A stretch of 64,000 nt of DNA from Eustoma russellianum (lineage: Eukaryota; Streptophyta; Magnoliopsida; Gentianales; Gentianaceae). Shown here one piece after another: positions 45,459 through 57,776 of the stretch. Where the stretch lies: positions 7,165,688 to 7,229,687 of the forward strand of contig AP025069.1 in NCBI GenBank assembly GCA_036186865.1, given 5' to 3'. Numbering within the stretch: the first letter of the stretch is position 1; each line of letters begins with the position of its first letter. Under the pieces are notes generated by a model. It ran no database searches. It was given only the letters and a program-made list of their open reading frames with translations, and was not told the DNA's origin. The translations under genes and the position numbers were made by a program.

Positions 45459-46740
45459 ATGGACTCAGAAACTGTCATCATTATCCAAAAGACTCTCTTA
45501 GTCAGTTTAACTAGACCAAAGTTGCATTATCCGTTCAAAACAACCATGGACGGCGGCAAAATAATTAAAAGTGACAAAGGGGCCAAAAGCAGTCAAAGTG
45601 GCTCCCAAGTCACCAATTTTTCAATAGAATTTATACAGTTCTTAGAACTATTTCAGAAATTTCAACCTGAATCGATTCTAGACGACGTCAATGTGGGGAT
45701 TAAACTCAATGGAGATAATTATCTCCTTTGGGCTAATCTCATGGACACAGTCATCGGAGGAAAGCGGAGGAGCTCCACATTAAAGGGATTCCTCAACTCC
45801 CCCAACCAAATGACGTAGGTTATACAAAATGGAAGGAAGAAGACCAGACAGTATTCATGTGGCTAATCCAAAACATCGATCAAATTTGATTGGAGATATG
45901 ATCGGGTATCCCACAACAAAGGCTATGTGGGATGGTCTTGCCATAACATACGGATCAAGTGTGGACTCACTGCACACATACACCTTACACCAATGAGCCA
46001 GTACAGTCAGACGAGGAGAGGGCTTGTTGGAAGCCTGCTGGGACAAATTAGTGGCAATCTAGATGAGTATAGATGAGAGAGACCCAAATCCTATGACCAG
46101 TGCTAAAGATATTGAAGTATATCACAGGAAAGTGCAGGAGCACAGATTATTTCAACTCATAGACGCAGTAGACAGCAGATTTGAGGGTATCAAGAAGGAC
46201 CTCTTGAAACGAGATCCCTTCCTACAACCAAAACAGCCTTCGGAGAAATAAAGAGAGAGGAAGTCAGACTCTCTTACCTGGAGAAGGCCCCCTCAGTTCA
46301 TGGAGAATCATCACTGGGAGCTGGATTGACTGCCTCTAGCAGAGGGGGCAGACGGACACAGTCAAACCGGGGCAGAGGAAGAGGTCGGGTACCTACTCAA
46401 GGTCGCGATATTTCAAGCACCAAGCAGCAGCCACAACCTACTTCATCTCTATCCACGCGCTCAGCCTCTTTCATCGCGCAATCAGACCACCAGGTGCACT
46501 CATTGTGGTAGACGAGACCACTCTCAAGAAACCTACTTCAAGATTGTAGGATTCCGAGACTGGTGGGAGGGAAGGAGAAATAAGAGCCAGAGACCAAGAG
46601 GTGCAGCCACAGCTGTAGTTTTTGCGGAGAGCAACGAAAAGGCAGAGGACGGAGAATAAGTCACAGCAGCGGCAGGTATTAGGGTGGAGAAGGGAAATGA
46701 AAACCCTTCTCCCCCTTTTATTTCCCAACATTCCTTTTTG
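45459..46740 (+). pseudogene. Copia2 gag, degenerate
   Basis: Copia gag entry motif GIKLNGDNYLLWANLMDTVI near 45690, then several frames with stops. A basic RG-rich linker (GGRRTQSNRGRGRGRV) lies near 46340-46400. A CCHC-like knuckle reading CTHCGRRDHSQETYFK, with Tyr for the third Cys, lies near 46495. It ends GFRDWWEG. A capsid protein in origin; not translatable now. Confidence 0.85.
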
Positions 46741-49700
46741 CCCCTGCAGGTTTGAATAATCTTTAGGTCAATAAAGGTGAACCATAAGAACCGAGTAAAT
46801 CAACTAAACCAACAAAGAGTCACCCAAAATCATTAAGCCAACCCAAATCTGAATCGACATCTCACCAGAGTCAATTAAACCATACACTCTAGACCAAATC
46901 CACACTCATATACTCTGTTCGGTCCAAAACAATACCAAAGAACAACCTCTTGGATCAATGGATCCACGGACACATGACTAATGATATCCGTTACTTTACT
47001 ACACTTGAAAACCCACAAAAAAACACATGTCTGCACGGCTAATGGTACTATGATTCCGGTAAATAGTAGAGGCACCATATAAATCACCCCAAAGTTACAT
47101 ATGTCCAAATGCTTATATGTCCCAGCTTTCTCATCAAAATGATTGTCTATTAGTCAAGAAACACGTGAATTAAATTGTCGTGTAATGATATATCCCACTC
47201 ACTGTCTCTTACAGTACCTTCGCATAAGGAGAAGCATTGGTCATGGTACCGAGCAGGGTGGCCTGTACTATGTGAGAAGAACAGTGCAACAAGGATAGTC
47301 TAATATAGTCACCGTAACGTCCCAAGAGAAGCTATGGCTATGACATCGTCGGCTAGGTCATTAATCTTTTGACTATCTTAGACATTTATGTCCGAACTTG
47401 TTTACTTCTCGTTCTAGCAACATACATTATGAAACTTGTATTCGATCTAAACAGACTCGGTCATCGGTTTCTTATAATAATACTCGAGTGAGTCAGATGT
47501 TTGCCTTAGTTCACTCTGATGTCTGGGGGCCGTCTCACTGTTCCACTACCCATGGGTTTTGATATTTTGTATTATTTATTGATAACTTTTTATGCATGAC
47601 ATGAGTGTATTTCTTAAGGCATAAGTCTGAAGTCTATTCCAAATTCATCGAATTCTATAGTATGGTTAAAACACAATTCAGTGCACAGATTAAAATCCTA
47701 CGGTTAGATAATGAGTGAGTATCAGTCTTCTGAATTTCGGTCATTTTTCATCACCAACGGGTTATTATATCAGACATCCTGCTTCAATACATCACAACAA
47801 AATGGGGTAGCCGAGCGTAAAAATCGTGTCCTACTAGAAATGGCGCGTGCCATGATCACCGAGTCTAAAGTACCTTCTAGTTATAGGCCCGAAGCTGTTG
47901 CTACGGCAACCTATCTCATCAATCATCTACCCATTTTGATCTTTAACCATAAAACACCCTTAGATACCCTGTCTACCCAAACTACCATCCCTCTTGTCTT
48001 AAACCATCCCCCCGAGTGTTTGAATGCATCGTGTTTGTCCATATCAGTAAAAATGCCAGAATTTGACCCCTGTGCCGAGAAGTGTGTCTTTGTCGGGTAT
48101 GCTACTCATCAAAAAGGCTACCAGTGTTTCAATCCTAGAACCCATTGACTCTGCATTACTATGGACTGCACATTCATTGAACATGAATGCTATTACCATT
48201 CTCTGTCTCAGGGGGAGAGTATACAAGAGACCATCGATTTGTGTCGTAATCATAGTGGATCTTTAGATGGTCCAACAAGGCTAGTGGATGGCGCTGCCTA
48301 CATTGTTCCTCATATAGTGCAAGACATCACTCCAGTGCCTGAGAATGCTTGTCCAAATGCGGATGTCCCACCCGAGGTAAATATAGAAGTCTAATAGTTA
48401 CCTACACCTGAACATCATGTCCCTATTCTTGATTCACCTATTTCATCTGATTCACCTGAATTACCATTTGCTTATACGAACCTGTCAGTTGAGCCACAGG
48501 TAGAGGAGCATCAAGTCAAAATTTTATCTTCTCAAAAAAAATAGAGGAGTGCCACCTCGCAGGTACTCTCTGGAGAAAATTTCAAAAAGATCAAGATACA
48601 CAGTGGTGAATCAAAAGGAAATCTCGCAGGACATGACCAGGCGCTCTTAACAACCCTATCATCCGAGACAATTCCAAGGAATGTGGAGGAGGCTTGGAAC
48701 TCACCCGAGTGGAGAAGAGCAATGGAGGCTGAGATGAACGCATTAGTAATAAACAACACGTGAAAAGAGAGCGCTCTGCCAAAAGGAAAAAACAATGTTA
48801 GACGTCGATGGATATTCACCATCAAATATAAGGCTGATGGAAGTATAGAAAGGTATAAGGCGAGACTCGTTGCCAAAGGATACACTCAGACCTATGGCAT
48901 CGACTACTCTGAAACATTCTCACCAATGACAAAAATTGATACTATTCGGGTATTATCCTCAGTTGATGCTACCAAAGAGTGGCCCCTATGACAGTACGAT
49001 GTAAAGAATGTCTTTCTTCATGGAGAATTAAGAGAGGAGGTATATATGGATCCACCACCAGGATTCACTCAGGAATTCAGTCAGGAGGAGGTATGTAGAT
49101 TATGTAAGGCACAATATGGGTTAAAGCAGTCTCCAAGGACATGGTTTGGACGATTTATGATAGTAATAAAAAACACGGGTATAAATAGAGTAATTCAGAC
49201 CATACTCTGTTTATCAAGAAGAGAGTTACGATGATAACATGTTTGATTATTTAGGTTGATGACATGATTGTCACACGAAATGATTCTAAGGAGATGGACC
49301 GGCTTCGAAAGAATCTGTGCACTGAATTTGAGATGAAAGATCTCGGCCGTCTTAAATATTTTCTTGGAATCGAGGTGTTGCGATCAAAACAAGGAATATT
49401 TATATCTTAAAGGAAGTATGTGTTGGACCTTCTAACAGAAGTTGGAATGTTGGATTGCAACCCCAGTGATACTCCTATAGCAATGCATCACAAACTTCAG
49501 CACATTGAAGGTGCTCCATCAGCGGATCGAAGTCAGTATCAAAGGTTGGTTGGTCGACTAATTTATCGTGCTCATACTCGTCCAGACATTACATACACAT
49601 TTGGAGTAGTGAGTCAATTCATGCATAATCCTCAAAAATAGCACATGGATGCGGTAATTCGGATTCTACGATACCTAAAGGGATCACCGAGGCATGGAAT

Positions 49701-50138
49701 TCTGTTCAAAAATAATGGTCATTTAAATGTTGAAGCATTCACTGACGCAGATTGGGCTGATAATTCTAATGATAAAAGATCTACATCAGGGTACTTTGCA
49801 CTATGTGGAGGAAATCTTGTAACATGTCGAAGCAAGAAAGAATGTTGTTACACTGTCGAGTGCTAAAGCAGAGTTCAGAAGAATCGCCAAGGGAGTTATG
49901 GAAGTGCCGTGGCTCAAGAAGTTGTTACATGAATTGGGTTTCTCGGAAAAAGGCTCCACAAAAGTGTACTATGATAACACTACGACAATAAATATTTCAG
50001 AAAATCCAGTACAACATGATCGAACCAAACATGTGGAGATTTATAGAAATTTTATAAAGGAAAAATTAGAGGCAGGAGTAATTGAACTACCGCATGTACA
50101 ATTTGAAGGCCAGTTGGCTGATATTCTCACAAAGGCAG
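46741..50138 (+). pseudogene. Copia2 pol: protease, integrase, RT and RNase H, degenerate
   Basis: A protease remnant (WINGSTDT, then TANGTMIPVNSRG and LYVPAFSS) lies at 46940-47150. Integrase has LVHSDVWGPS near 47510, ILRLDNE near 47700, QQNGVAERKNRVLLEMARAM near 47800 and a C-terminal CVFVGYATHQKGYQCF. RT pieces are ERYKARLVAKGYTQTYGIDY (48850-48910), QYDVKNVFLHGEL (48995) and GLKQSPRTW (49120); the YVDD region near 49250 is frameshifted. RNase H has DADWADNSNDKRSTSGY, SSAKAEFRRIAKG and VYYDNTTTINIS, then QLADILTKAV. It breaks at 50138 and resumes at 51555. Confidence 0.88.
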
Positions 50139-51554
50139 TGTTGGATTATAAAATGTTTTGATGATGTAAAAAGATGTTTTAAAAGGGCTAAAATGGAATT
50201 TCACACTTTGAGTTTGAATCAAATTGAGAAAAACACATTGTGAGACGTCAATCTCTCACATGGAACGATTGACGTATACATCAGCCCCTCAGGGAGGCAC
50301 ATGGATTGATCCATGTGAAGGTTGTAAAAGTTCGAGCTCTCAGATCTACGTCGATCTCTAAATTAGAGGGACGTCGATCATGCGAGTCTCTCAGCAAGAG
50401 ACGTCGATCGATCGACGTACTTCTGGAAGACATCGATCTCTCAACGAAGAAGACATCGATCGATCGACGTACTTCTGGAAGACATCGATCTCTCAGCCAA
50501 GGAGACATCGATCGATCGATGTACATCAGTCTCTCAAAAGAGAGATATCGATCGATCGATGTGCTGTAGTTTCAAAAACTGCAGACTTTCTGGAGGACGT
50601 CAATCTCTCAGCACTGGCACGTGGATCGATCGACGTCCCCAGAATTCAAAATTTTTTGAACGTTGGAACAAAATCCAAGGGAGATTTATGATGTTTTCTC
50701 TCTCCAATCTTACTCAAATTTCTTATGGTCTTTAACACAACATAGTACATGCTTCCTTGACTATTTTATCCATGTCTAAGATTCTCTATGGTTGCTATTG
50801 AAGATCAAATCACTCCATAGGGTGGCTAAAGACTATTTGGATATTATCTTGACATTTTGTGTAGATGAAGACATGGTGGAGAGTCTCAAAAACGTGGTCT
50901 ACTTCATCTATAAATAGAAGAGGCTTGGATGAGGCAAATACACACTTTCAATATCATCTAGCTTAATTTGTCATTGTTGTATAGTTCTCCCATATTTGTA
51001 AATTTGCTTAAAGCTTGTTAAGCTTTTCTTTGCCCTTTATTGTTGTATATTGAGAGATAAAGAGTCAAGCACAAGAGGAACCATAAATATTTGATCTCTT
51101 GCTTGTGCTTAGACTAGTGAGAAAGTGTGAACCTTACTATATTTCTTCAACCCACTGTGAAAGTTCTTGTGGGAACTTTGTTTAAGTTGTGAGGTAGCAA
51201 GAAGTTGTTCTTGCTAAGAGCAGTAGTTGTTGTAGTTGCACAAGTGTGTTTTGTGCCAGAAGTTGTTGTTGTTGCTTAAACTAAGGTGTTAGTGTAAGTG
51301 TTGTTGTGGTTGCTCTTATTGTCTTTAATAAGAAGAGTAGTTGTTAAAAATCCACTTTGGCAACAAAGTGGTAGTGGAGTAGAATCATTTATGATTCGTA
51401 CCACTCTATATCTAGTGTACTCATTCATTGCTTATCATCTCTCATTCTTACTCTGATTTTGAATTTCTTTTGAGTTGAGTCACACAAGGAAAATTCCGCA
51501 AAAAGTTTCAAACACTCCATTCACTCCCCTCTAGAGTGTGTTTCAGACCTAACA
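50139..51554 (+). mobile_element. Solo LTR (copia SIRE-like) inserted in Copia2 RNase H
   Basis: TGTTGG...CTAACA ends, 1416 bp, flanked by GGCAG (50134-50138) and GGAAG (51555-51559), a duplication with one mismatch. TATAAATAG lies at 50909-50917. The right end CATTCACTCCCCTCTAGAGTG is typical of SIRE-type LTRs, which is the basis of the lineage call. RNase H/3' coding sequence continues on both sides when the segment is left out. No internal region remains, as expected after LTR-LTR recombination. Confidence 0.85.
50244..50640. repeat. 52-bp minisatellite with palindromic ATCGATCGAT cores, inside the solo LTR
   Basis: Palindromic 18-mers start at 50401, 50453, 50505 and 50545 (ACGTCGATCGATCGACGT and variants), the first three exactly 52 bp apart, joined by ACTTCTGGAAGACATCGATCTCTCA. 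Diverged half units lie to the left (ACGTCAATC/GATTGACGT, 50244-50276) and right (near 50621). All frames here stay open only because the repeat lacks stops. Confidence 0.9.
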
Positions 51555-51633
51555 GGAAGTTGATGAAAGGAGCTTTCTCAGTGTGTTGTCCAAGTTGAGC
51601 ATTGGAGATCCCACCACTCAACCTGAGGGAGAG
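51555..51633 (+). pseudogene. Copia2 pol C-terminus after the solo LTR
   Basis: EVDERSFLSVLSKLSIGDPT continues the copia C-terminal region after ILTKAV at 50138. The purine tract then leads directly into the 3' LTR. Confidence 0.75.
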
Positions 51634-51871
51634 TGTTGAATAATGCATAATATTTGTCATACCATAAATAGAATATACCTTGTATTAGGAGATTTCTTGT
51701 ATACTTGATTGAGAGATAAGTACATGAAATCATGATTATGTGATTAATTAACATTGATCACTTACCATACTAGAGTAGAAGATGTAGCTATAAGAAATGA
51801 TGTATATCGTTTTTGCAAAGTATGAATGAACGAGTGTTTTCCTTCATCCAAATATTGTTCAATATTTTGCA
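51634..51871 (+). repeat. Copia2 3' LTR
   Basis: TGTTGAATAATGC ... CAATATTTTGCA, then TGGAG. Pairs with 45196-45430. Confidence 0.92.
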
Positions 51872-52055
51872 TGGAGGTCGCTTATTATCTAGATTTACAC
51901 TTAGAAACGCTTGAATGTTGTTAGTTAACCCGTGGTTTTGGCTTCTGTTTCCTTGAAAAGCGAAAAGGCTAATATGGTTGAGACAATTGGGCTTTCTTAA
52001 GCTCCTTTCAAGAACAGTTCATCACATATTGAGTCTAAACCCTACGTGATTCAAC
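51872..52055. other. Spacer between Copia2 and Copia3
   Basis: 184 bp of non-coding DNA starting with the TGGAG duplication and ending with (T)TCAAC, the Copia3 target. Confidence 0.7.
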
Positions 52056-52607
52056 TGTTGACGAAATATATAGTTGCAGCAACAAGGAGAGCAGGAGTGC
52101 AGTGAGGTGATTACGTGTAGCAGCAAGCTTCTATTGTCCAATCAAATTGCGCTTCTGATAACTGAAAGGATCAATTACCACGTGATGAACAAGATGCGTG
52201 CAGGGACGGAGCAGTTAAGGGAGTGTGTCTGAATTGCAAGGAGGGAGTGACGGTTGCAGAGGAAGAAGGAAGAGGCTGGAGGAAGGAGAAGAATAAAACG
52301 CGCCATAGTTTGAAATAAAGCAAAGTTACAATTTTGTCCTCGTTTGAACAACTGGTGGGAGATGTTAGTTAGGGGCAATCTTGTAATTCTGCACGCCTTG
52401 TAATCGATTAAATAAGCTGCAATGGCAGCTTTAGGAAGACAGTTTTTGTTAATAAAAAATGCTGCAATTCCTTTGATCCAAAAATTTTCTCCACAATAGC
52501 TTCTTAATTCTTCTTGATTCCTCTTGATTCATGATCTTCTTGTGCTCTTGTGTCTTACGTATTGATTATTTGGCCGTCTTTTGTGTATGATTATGAAATT
52601 TTTCACA
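52056..52607 (+). repeat. Copia3 5' LTR
   Basis: TGTTGACGAAAT ... ATTTTTCACA. Includes the AATAAGCTGCAATGGCAGCTT region shared with the 3' LTR. Confidence 0.93.
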
Positions 52608-52626
52608 TGGTAACAGAGATTAATAG

Positions 52627-53610
52627 ATGAATTTTGGTACATTCATGAGTCATAATAGCAAAACATCTTCTCCCTTAATTCATGCTTCCATGGCTGTTGA
52701 TCCTTCAGAGGATCCGTATTATATACACCTTAGTGATAATCCTTCCATGATATTGGTTCAACCGCCAATGGATGGAAACAATTACCACGGCTGGAGTAGG
52801 TCTGCTAGGAGAGCACTTGAATCCAAGAACAAAGCTGGATTTGTGGATGGTAGCATTGCGAAACCAACTGAATTAACAAGAAGGTATAATGCTTGGATCA
52901 AAGCCAACAACATAGTGGCTTCATGGTTAGTCAATTCTCTTATCTCTAGCATAGTACATAGTGTGGTGTGGATAGACAATGCAGTAGATATGGGGAATGA
53001 TTTGAAATCTATATTTGGAAATGTGGATTCATTTAGACTATCTAACCTACAAGAAGAATTTTATAAAATTAAACAAGGACAGGTCACAATCACTGAGTAT
53101 TACACCAAGCTAAAGGGTATTTGGGAAGAACTGTCAGTATTGAAGTCTGTCCCTACGTGTACGTGTAATAGGTGTACTTGTAACTTGAGTGGCTCAATAA
53201 GTAAATTCATTGAAGATGATTGCGTGATCAAGTTCCTTAAAGGATTAAATGATGACTATGAGGCAGCCAAGTCTCAGGTATTGTGAGCTAGCCCTCTGCC
53301 AAATTTGAAAATGACGTTTGCGATGGTAGTAAAACTTGAAAGGAAATTGATGTACTCTAATGGTTAGGAGCATTTTGTGAATAATCCGTCTGTTGCTATG
53401 AATGTTAATGAGGTGGCAAGGTCTAATACATACATGAATAAACCTTCTAGAGGTTCATTTGGACCAAGAATGGCAAGTAGGGGCTTCATGCCAAAGTTTA
53501 GACAGAATAGTGCTAAGACTCCGTTTTGTACATATTGTAATATGGCAGGTCACACAGTTGACAGAGTCTATAAAAAGCATGGTTCATGTGAACATGGTTG
53601 GTGGCGCTGA
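52627..53610 (+). pseudogene. Copia3 gag
   Basis: The ATG at 52627 is just after the primer site. The 219-codon intact N-terminal part has DPYYIHLSDNPSMILVQPPM, MDGNNYHGWSRSARRAL, GFVDGSI and KIKQGQVTITEYYTKLKGIW, the copia gag (UBN2-type) order, and ends at a TGA at 53284. A CCHC-like knuckle CTYCNMAGHTVDRVYKKHG, with Val in place of the third Cys region, lies near 53530-53580. Confidence 0.9.
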
Positions 53611-56600
53611 GTATAGTAACTTATGTGCAGAACCAAGGAATGAAGAAGAAATGGGATCATATTAGCACTATGATCATACCAGTTCCAATACTAGTCCATC
53701 TGATCCCCAGGTGACACCAAATATTACTCTTGAACATTACTTGCAAGTCATGAATCTTTTGCAGCAGGATAATGATAAAACTGGAAGAAGCGTGGTTGAT
53801 CATACTGGAAGTGGTCATAGCACTCACCATCATGTTGTAATGTCAGCTCAGGTAGCTGCTAACTCAGGTAAGCTATTAGGTAACAATGCTTGCCAAAACT
53901 CAAATTTAAGGATTTTAGATTCTGGAACTAGTGATCATGTGTTCTATCATCTTAGCTCTTTGAATCCTTATGTTCTGTTAATTCAATATCCATTCAACTT
54001 CCTGATAAGTCTTTGGCACTGGTCACTCACATTGGTAAAGTGAAAGTAAAAGATGATATGTTGTTGAATGATGTGTTTTATGTGCCCTCGTTTGCTTACA
54101 ATTTGTTATCATTAAGAAAACTGACTCAGACTGGTGCCATTCAAGTATCCTTTCTTTCAAATCTTTGTTTCATTCAGGACTTCAAGACCAAGAGGACGAT
54201 TGGTTCAACTAGAGTCTCTTAAGGTCTGTACATCTTCATGGAGTCCCAAAAGATTCAGCAATGTCCGTCTCACACTCAAACCTATTTGCTAAAGCTTTCC
54301 ATGTTCAGTCATCAGAGGCTTTCCTTTGGCATTCGAGGCTTGCCTATATGTAAGTTGCAAGAGTCAAAGAAATTCATAAAAATCATCCAGATGTGCTAGC
54401 CTCTGATGATACAAAACAGTGTGGATATGTTCCCTTGCTAAACAGAAAAGACTCCCTTTCCCTACTTCATTTTCTGTATCTTCCACTCCTTTCACACTTG
54501 TTCACATTGATATATGGGGACCATATAAGTATCTAACAATGTATAAACAACAATATTTTGTTACTATTGAAGATGACTTTTTCAGATTTTGTTGGATTTA
54601 TCTGTTGAAGTCAAAGACATAAACTAGATCAACTGTGCATAGTTTCTGTGAGTATGTCAATGTACAATTTGATGTGAAAATTAAGGTGATTACGACTGAT
54701 AATGGGCAGGAGTTTAACATGCCTGAATTCTATGCATCCCATGGTATTGTACATCAAACCAGTTGCACATGCACCCCTTAGCAAAATGGCATTGTGGAAA
54801 GGAAACATCAGCACATCCTTACAGTGGCCAAGGCACTAAGATTTCAGTCTAGCCTTCCATCATCCTATTGGGGCTTTTGTGTACAACATTCAGTGTCCTT
54901 ATAAATATCACACCCTCACCAGTTCTTCACCAAAAGACTCCATTTGAGCTTCTGCATAACACCACTCCTACCTATTCAAATTTGAGAGTATTTGGCTGCC
55001 TAGCATATGTAGCAGACACTCAGCCCCACAAAAAAAAATTTGCTCCAAGGGTAAGGAGGAGTCTATTCTTGGGTGTGTCCCACTCAACCAAGGGGTATGT
55101 GATTCAAGATCTTGATACCAAGGACGTGTTCATATCAAGGGTTGTGATTTTTCATGAAGACACTTTTCCTTTCTCTAAACAGCCAGCCACACCTTCTTTC
55201 TGTCAAGACACTGCTCCTTCTTACAAACCAACACCTTCTGTCCTTCCTCTATCTTATCCATATGATTACTCTGAGCTATCCACACCTTCATTTAGCCCTC
55301 AACCTACACTAATTCTAGATCCCATTCTATCCAATGCACCTATGAGTACTTCAGTCACTCCCACTTCTGCTTCTTCATCTGATTATCAGCCTGTTTAAAT
55401 CTCACCTAATGTGCCCTCACCTCCAAGACTACCACGTATCCTCACAGTTGATTTATCCATTCCTGCTAATGATACTGAGCCATCAGCTTGTCCAGAGAAC
55501 ACTGAGGTCCCTACGCGTCTCAAACGTTCAATACAACCACCTGCCTATATGAAAGATTACCATTGCAACTCCACATCAACTTATTCACACCACACCAGTC
55601 CCCACTCAATTCACAATATTCTAACAAATGCATCATTAGCTCTAAAGTTTAAGGCATATACTAAAAGTATTGACAAGTATGTGGAGCCTAATACTTATGT
55701 GCAGGTAGCCAGTTCATCTGAGTGGCAGCAGGAAATGGCAAAGGAGTTGGCAGCGTTGGAAGCAAATTACACTTAGGATCTTGTTCCTTTACCCTCTGGA
55801 AAGAAAACTATTGGTTGTAGATGGGTTTACAAAATAAAATTCAAGCCAGATGGGACAGTAGAGATGTATAAGGCAAGGCTAGTTGCCAAGAGATACACAC
55901 AGCAGTATGGTATTGATTACCAGGATATTTTTTCCCACTGGCAAAGATGACTATGGTGAGAGTGCTTCTGGCAGTTGCAGCAAGGAATAACTGGCCTATA
56001 CATCAAATGGATGTCAATAATGCCTTCCTACATGAACCTCCATAAAGAGAGATACATGACTCCTCCCCCTGGATTGGCTGTGTCCTAACCAGGTTTGGTT
56101 TGTAAATTACAGAAATCCCTTTATGTCTTGAAGCAAGCCAGTATAGAGTGGAATGCTACTCTCACTAATTTCCTACTGAGCATTGGATTTCAGCAATCCA
56201 AAAGTGACTACACATTGTTCACTAAAGTTGTGGGTTCTAAGTTTTCTTATCTTGTTGGTGTATGTTGATGATAGCATTGCCACTTGTGCCAATGAGGCGA
56301 CCATTCATAGCATAAAGGAAGCATTGCACTAAGAATTTCAGATTAAAGATTTAGGCAGGCTAAAGTTCTTTCTTGGCAATGAAGTAGCCAGAGCTTCATC
56401 AAGCATCTACATAAGTGAAAGGAAGTATAGCCTGGAGCTTCTGGAGGAGACAGGGTTCCTAGAGTCTAAGCCAGCTAAGAGCCCCATGGAGACACATGTA
56501 GCGTTAGTGCATAATGACTCACCTTTACTGCCTGATGCATCACCTTATAGGTGGTTAATAGACACGCTTATATACTTGACTATTACTAGGCTAGACATTG

Positions 56601-57274
56601 CGTTTGTTGTCCAGCAGCTTAGTCAATTCTTGGATTGCCCAACTGAGTGTCATATGAAAGCAGCACATAGGGTACTTAGGTACATAAAGGGAACAGTTGG
56701 ATAGGGCTTGATGTTCCCTAACACTTGAGATTTGAAGCTAAAGGGATTTGTAGATGCAAATTGGGGAGGTTGTAATGAAACTAGGAGATCAGTGACCGGT
56801 TATTGTATGTTTCTTGGTGAATCACTGATTTCTTAGAAGGCCAAGAAGCAAATTACAGTGTCTAAATCTTCAGCTGAAGCTGAATATAGAGCGATGGCTA
56901 TGGTGATATGTGAGTTACAGTGGTTGATTTATCTGTTGAGGGACTTTAGGCTTGTTGATCAGAATCTAGTTGAATTGTTTTGTGATTGCAAGAGTGCAAT
57001 ATATATAGTAGAGAACCCAGTGTTCCATTATCCAAAGCACATTGAAATTGACTGTCATGTGGTTAGGGACAAAGTGCAAGTTGGGATGCTTAAGTTGATG
57101 CCTATTAGAACCGAACTACAGCTTGCTGATATATTCACTAAGGCTGTGGATGTTAAAAGATTGATTGAGATAGCTAATTGCTTGGGATCAGGAATATCTA
57201 CACCAAGCCTAGCTGGGGGTGTTGAAGAAATTGATAGCTGCAGCAACAAGGAGAGCAGGAGTGCACTGAGGTGA
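53611..57274 (+). pseudogene. Copia3 pol: protease, integrase, RT, RNase H, degenerate
   Basis: Protease has LRILDSGTSDHVFYH (53905-53950). Integrase has LVHIDIWGPYKYL (54500), ITTDNGQEFNMPEF (54690) and QNGIVERKHQHILTVAKAL (54780), so the three catalytic acidic residues are present. Its C-terminal part RVFGCLAYVADTQ...RSLFLGVSHSTKGY is intact. RT has GCRWVYKIKFKPDGTVEMYKARLVAK (55815 on), WMSIMPSY where MDVNNAFL is usual, in another frame, and a broken YVDD region near 56260. RNase H has DANWGGCNETRRSVTGY, SKSSAEAEYRAMA, LFCDCKSAIYI and LADIFTKAV. Many stops. Confidence 0.9.
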
Positions 57275-57770
57275 TTGCGTGTAGCAGCAAGCTTCTACTG
57301 TCCAATCAAATTGCGCTTCTAATAACTAAAAGGATTAATTACCACGTGATGATCAAGATGTGTGCGGGGACGGAGCAGTTAAGGGAGTGCGTCTTAATTG
57401 CATGGAGGGAGTGACGGTTGCAGAAGAAGAAGGAAGAGGCGGGAGGAAGGAGAAGAATAAAACGCACCATAGTTTGAAATAAAACAAAGTTACAATTTTC
57501 CCTCATTTTAACAACTGGTGGGAGATGTTAGTTAGGGGCAATCTTGTAATTTTGCACGCCTTGTAATCGATTAAATAAGCTGCAATGGCAGCTTGAGGAA
57601 GATAGTTTTTGTGAATAAAAATTGCTGCAATTTCTTTGATCCAAAATTTCTCTCCACAGCAGCTTCTTAATTCTTCTTGATTCCTCTTGATTCATGATCT
57701 TCTTGTGCTCTTGTTTCTTGCGTATTGATCATTTGATCGTCTTGTGCGTATGCTTATGATATTTTTCACA
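57220..57770 (+). repeat. Copia3 3' LTR
   Basis: TGTTGAAGAAAT ... ATTTTTCACA, then TTCAAC. Scattered substitutions against the 5' LTR. Confidence 0.93.
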
Positions 57771-57776
57771 TTCAAC

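Larger units (their letters stand above)
45196..51871 (+). mobile_element. Copia2: Ty1/copia element with short LTRs
   Basis: LTRs of 235 and 238 bp (TGTTGAA ... TTGACA/TTGCA), primer site TGGTATCAGC, degenerate gag-pol, purine tract CCTGAGGGAGAG, and a TGGAG duplication. The 6.7 kb include a 1.4-kb solo LTR inserted in the RNase H region. Its 5' end is also present in the duplicated block at 24631-25592, so it inserted before that duplication. Confidence 0.92.
52056..57770 (+). mobile_element. Copia3: complete Ty1/copia element
   Basis: LTRs at 52056-52607 and 57220-57770, primer site TGGTAACAGAG (52608-52618), gag-pol in copia order, purine tract AGCTGGGGG before the 3' LTR. The flanks share TTCAAC (52050-52055 and 57771-57776), a target duplication of TCAAC plus one base. 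5.7 kb, a normal copia size. Stops and frameshifts in pol make it inactive. Confidence 0.93.

Noticed and set aside
50281..50691. Overlapping Arg/Ser-rich ORFs on both strands
   Set aside because: Produced by the stop-free palindromic minisatellite of the solo LTR; all frames are open for the same reason.
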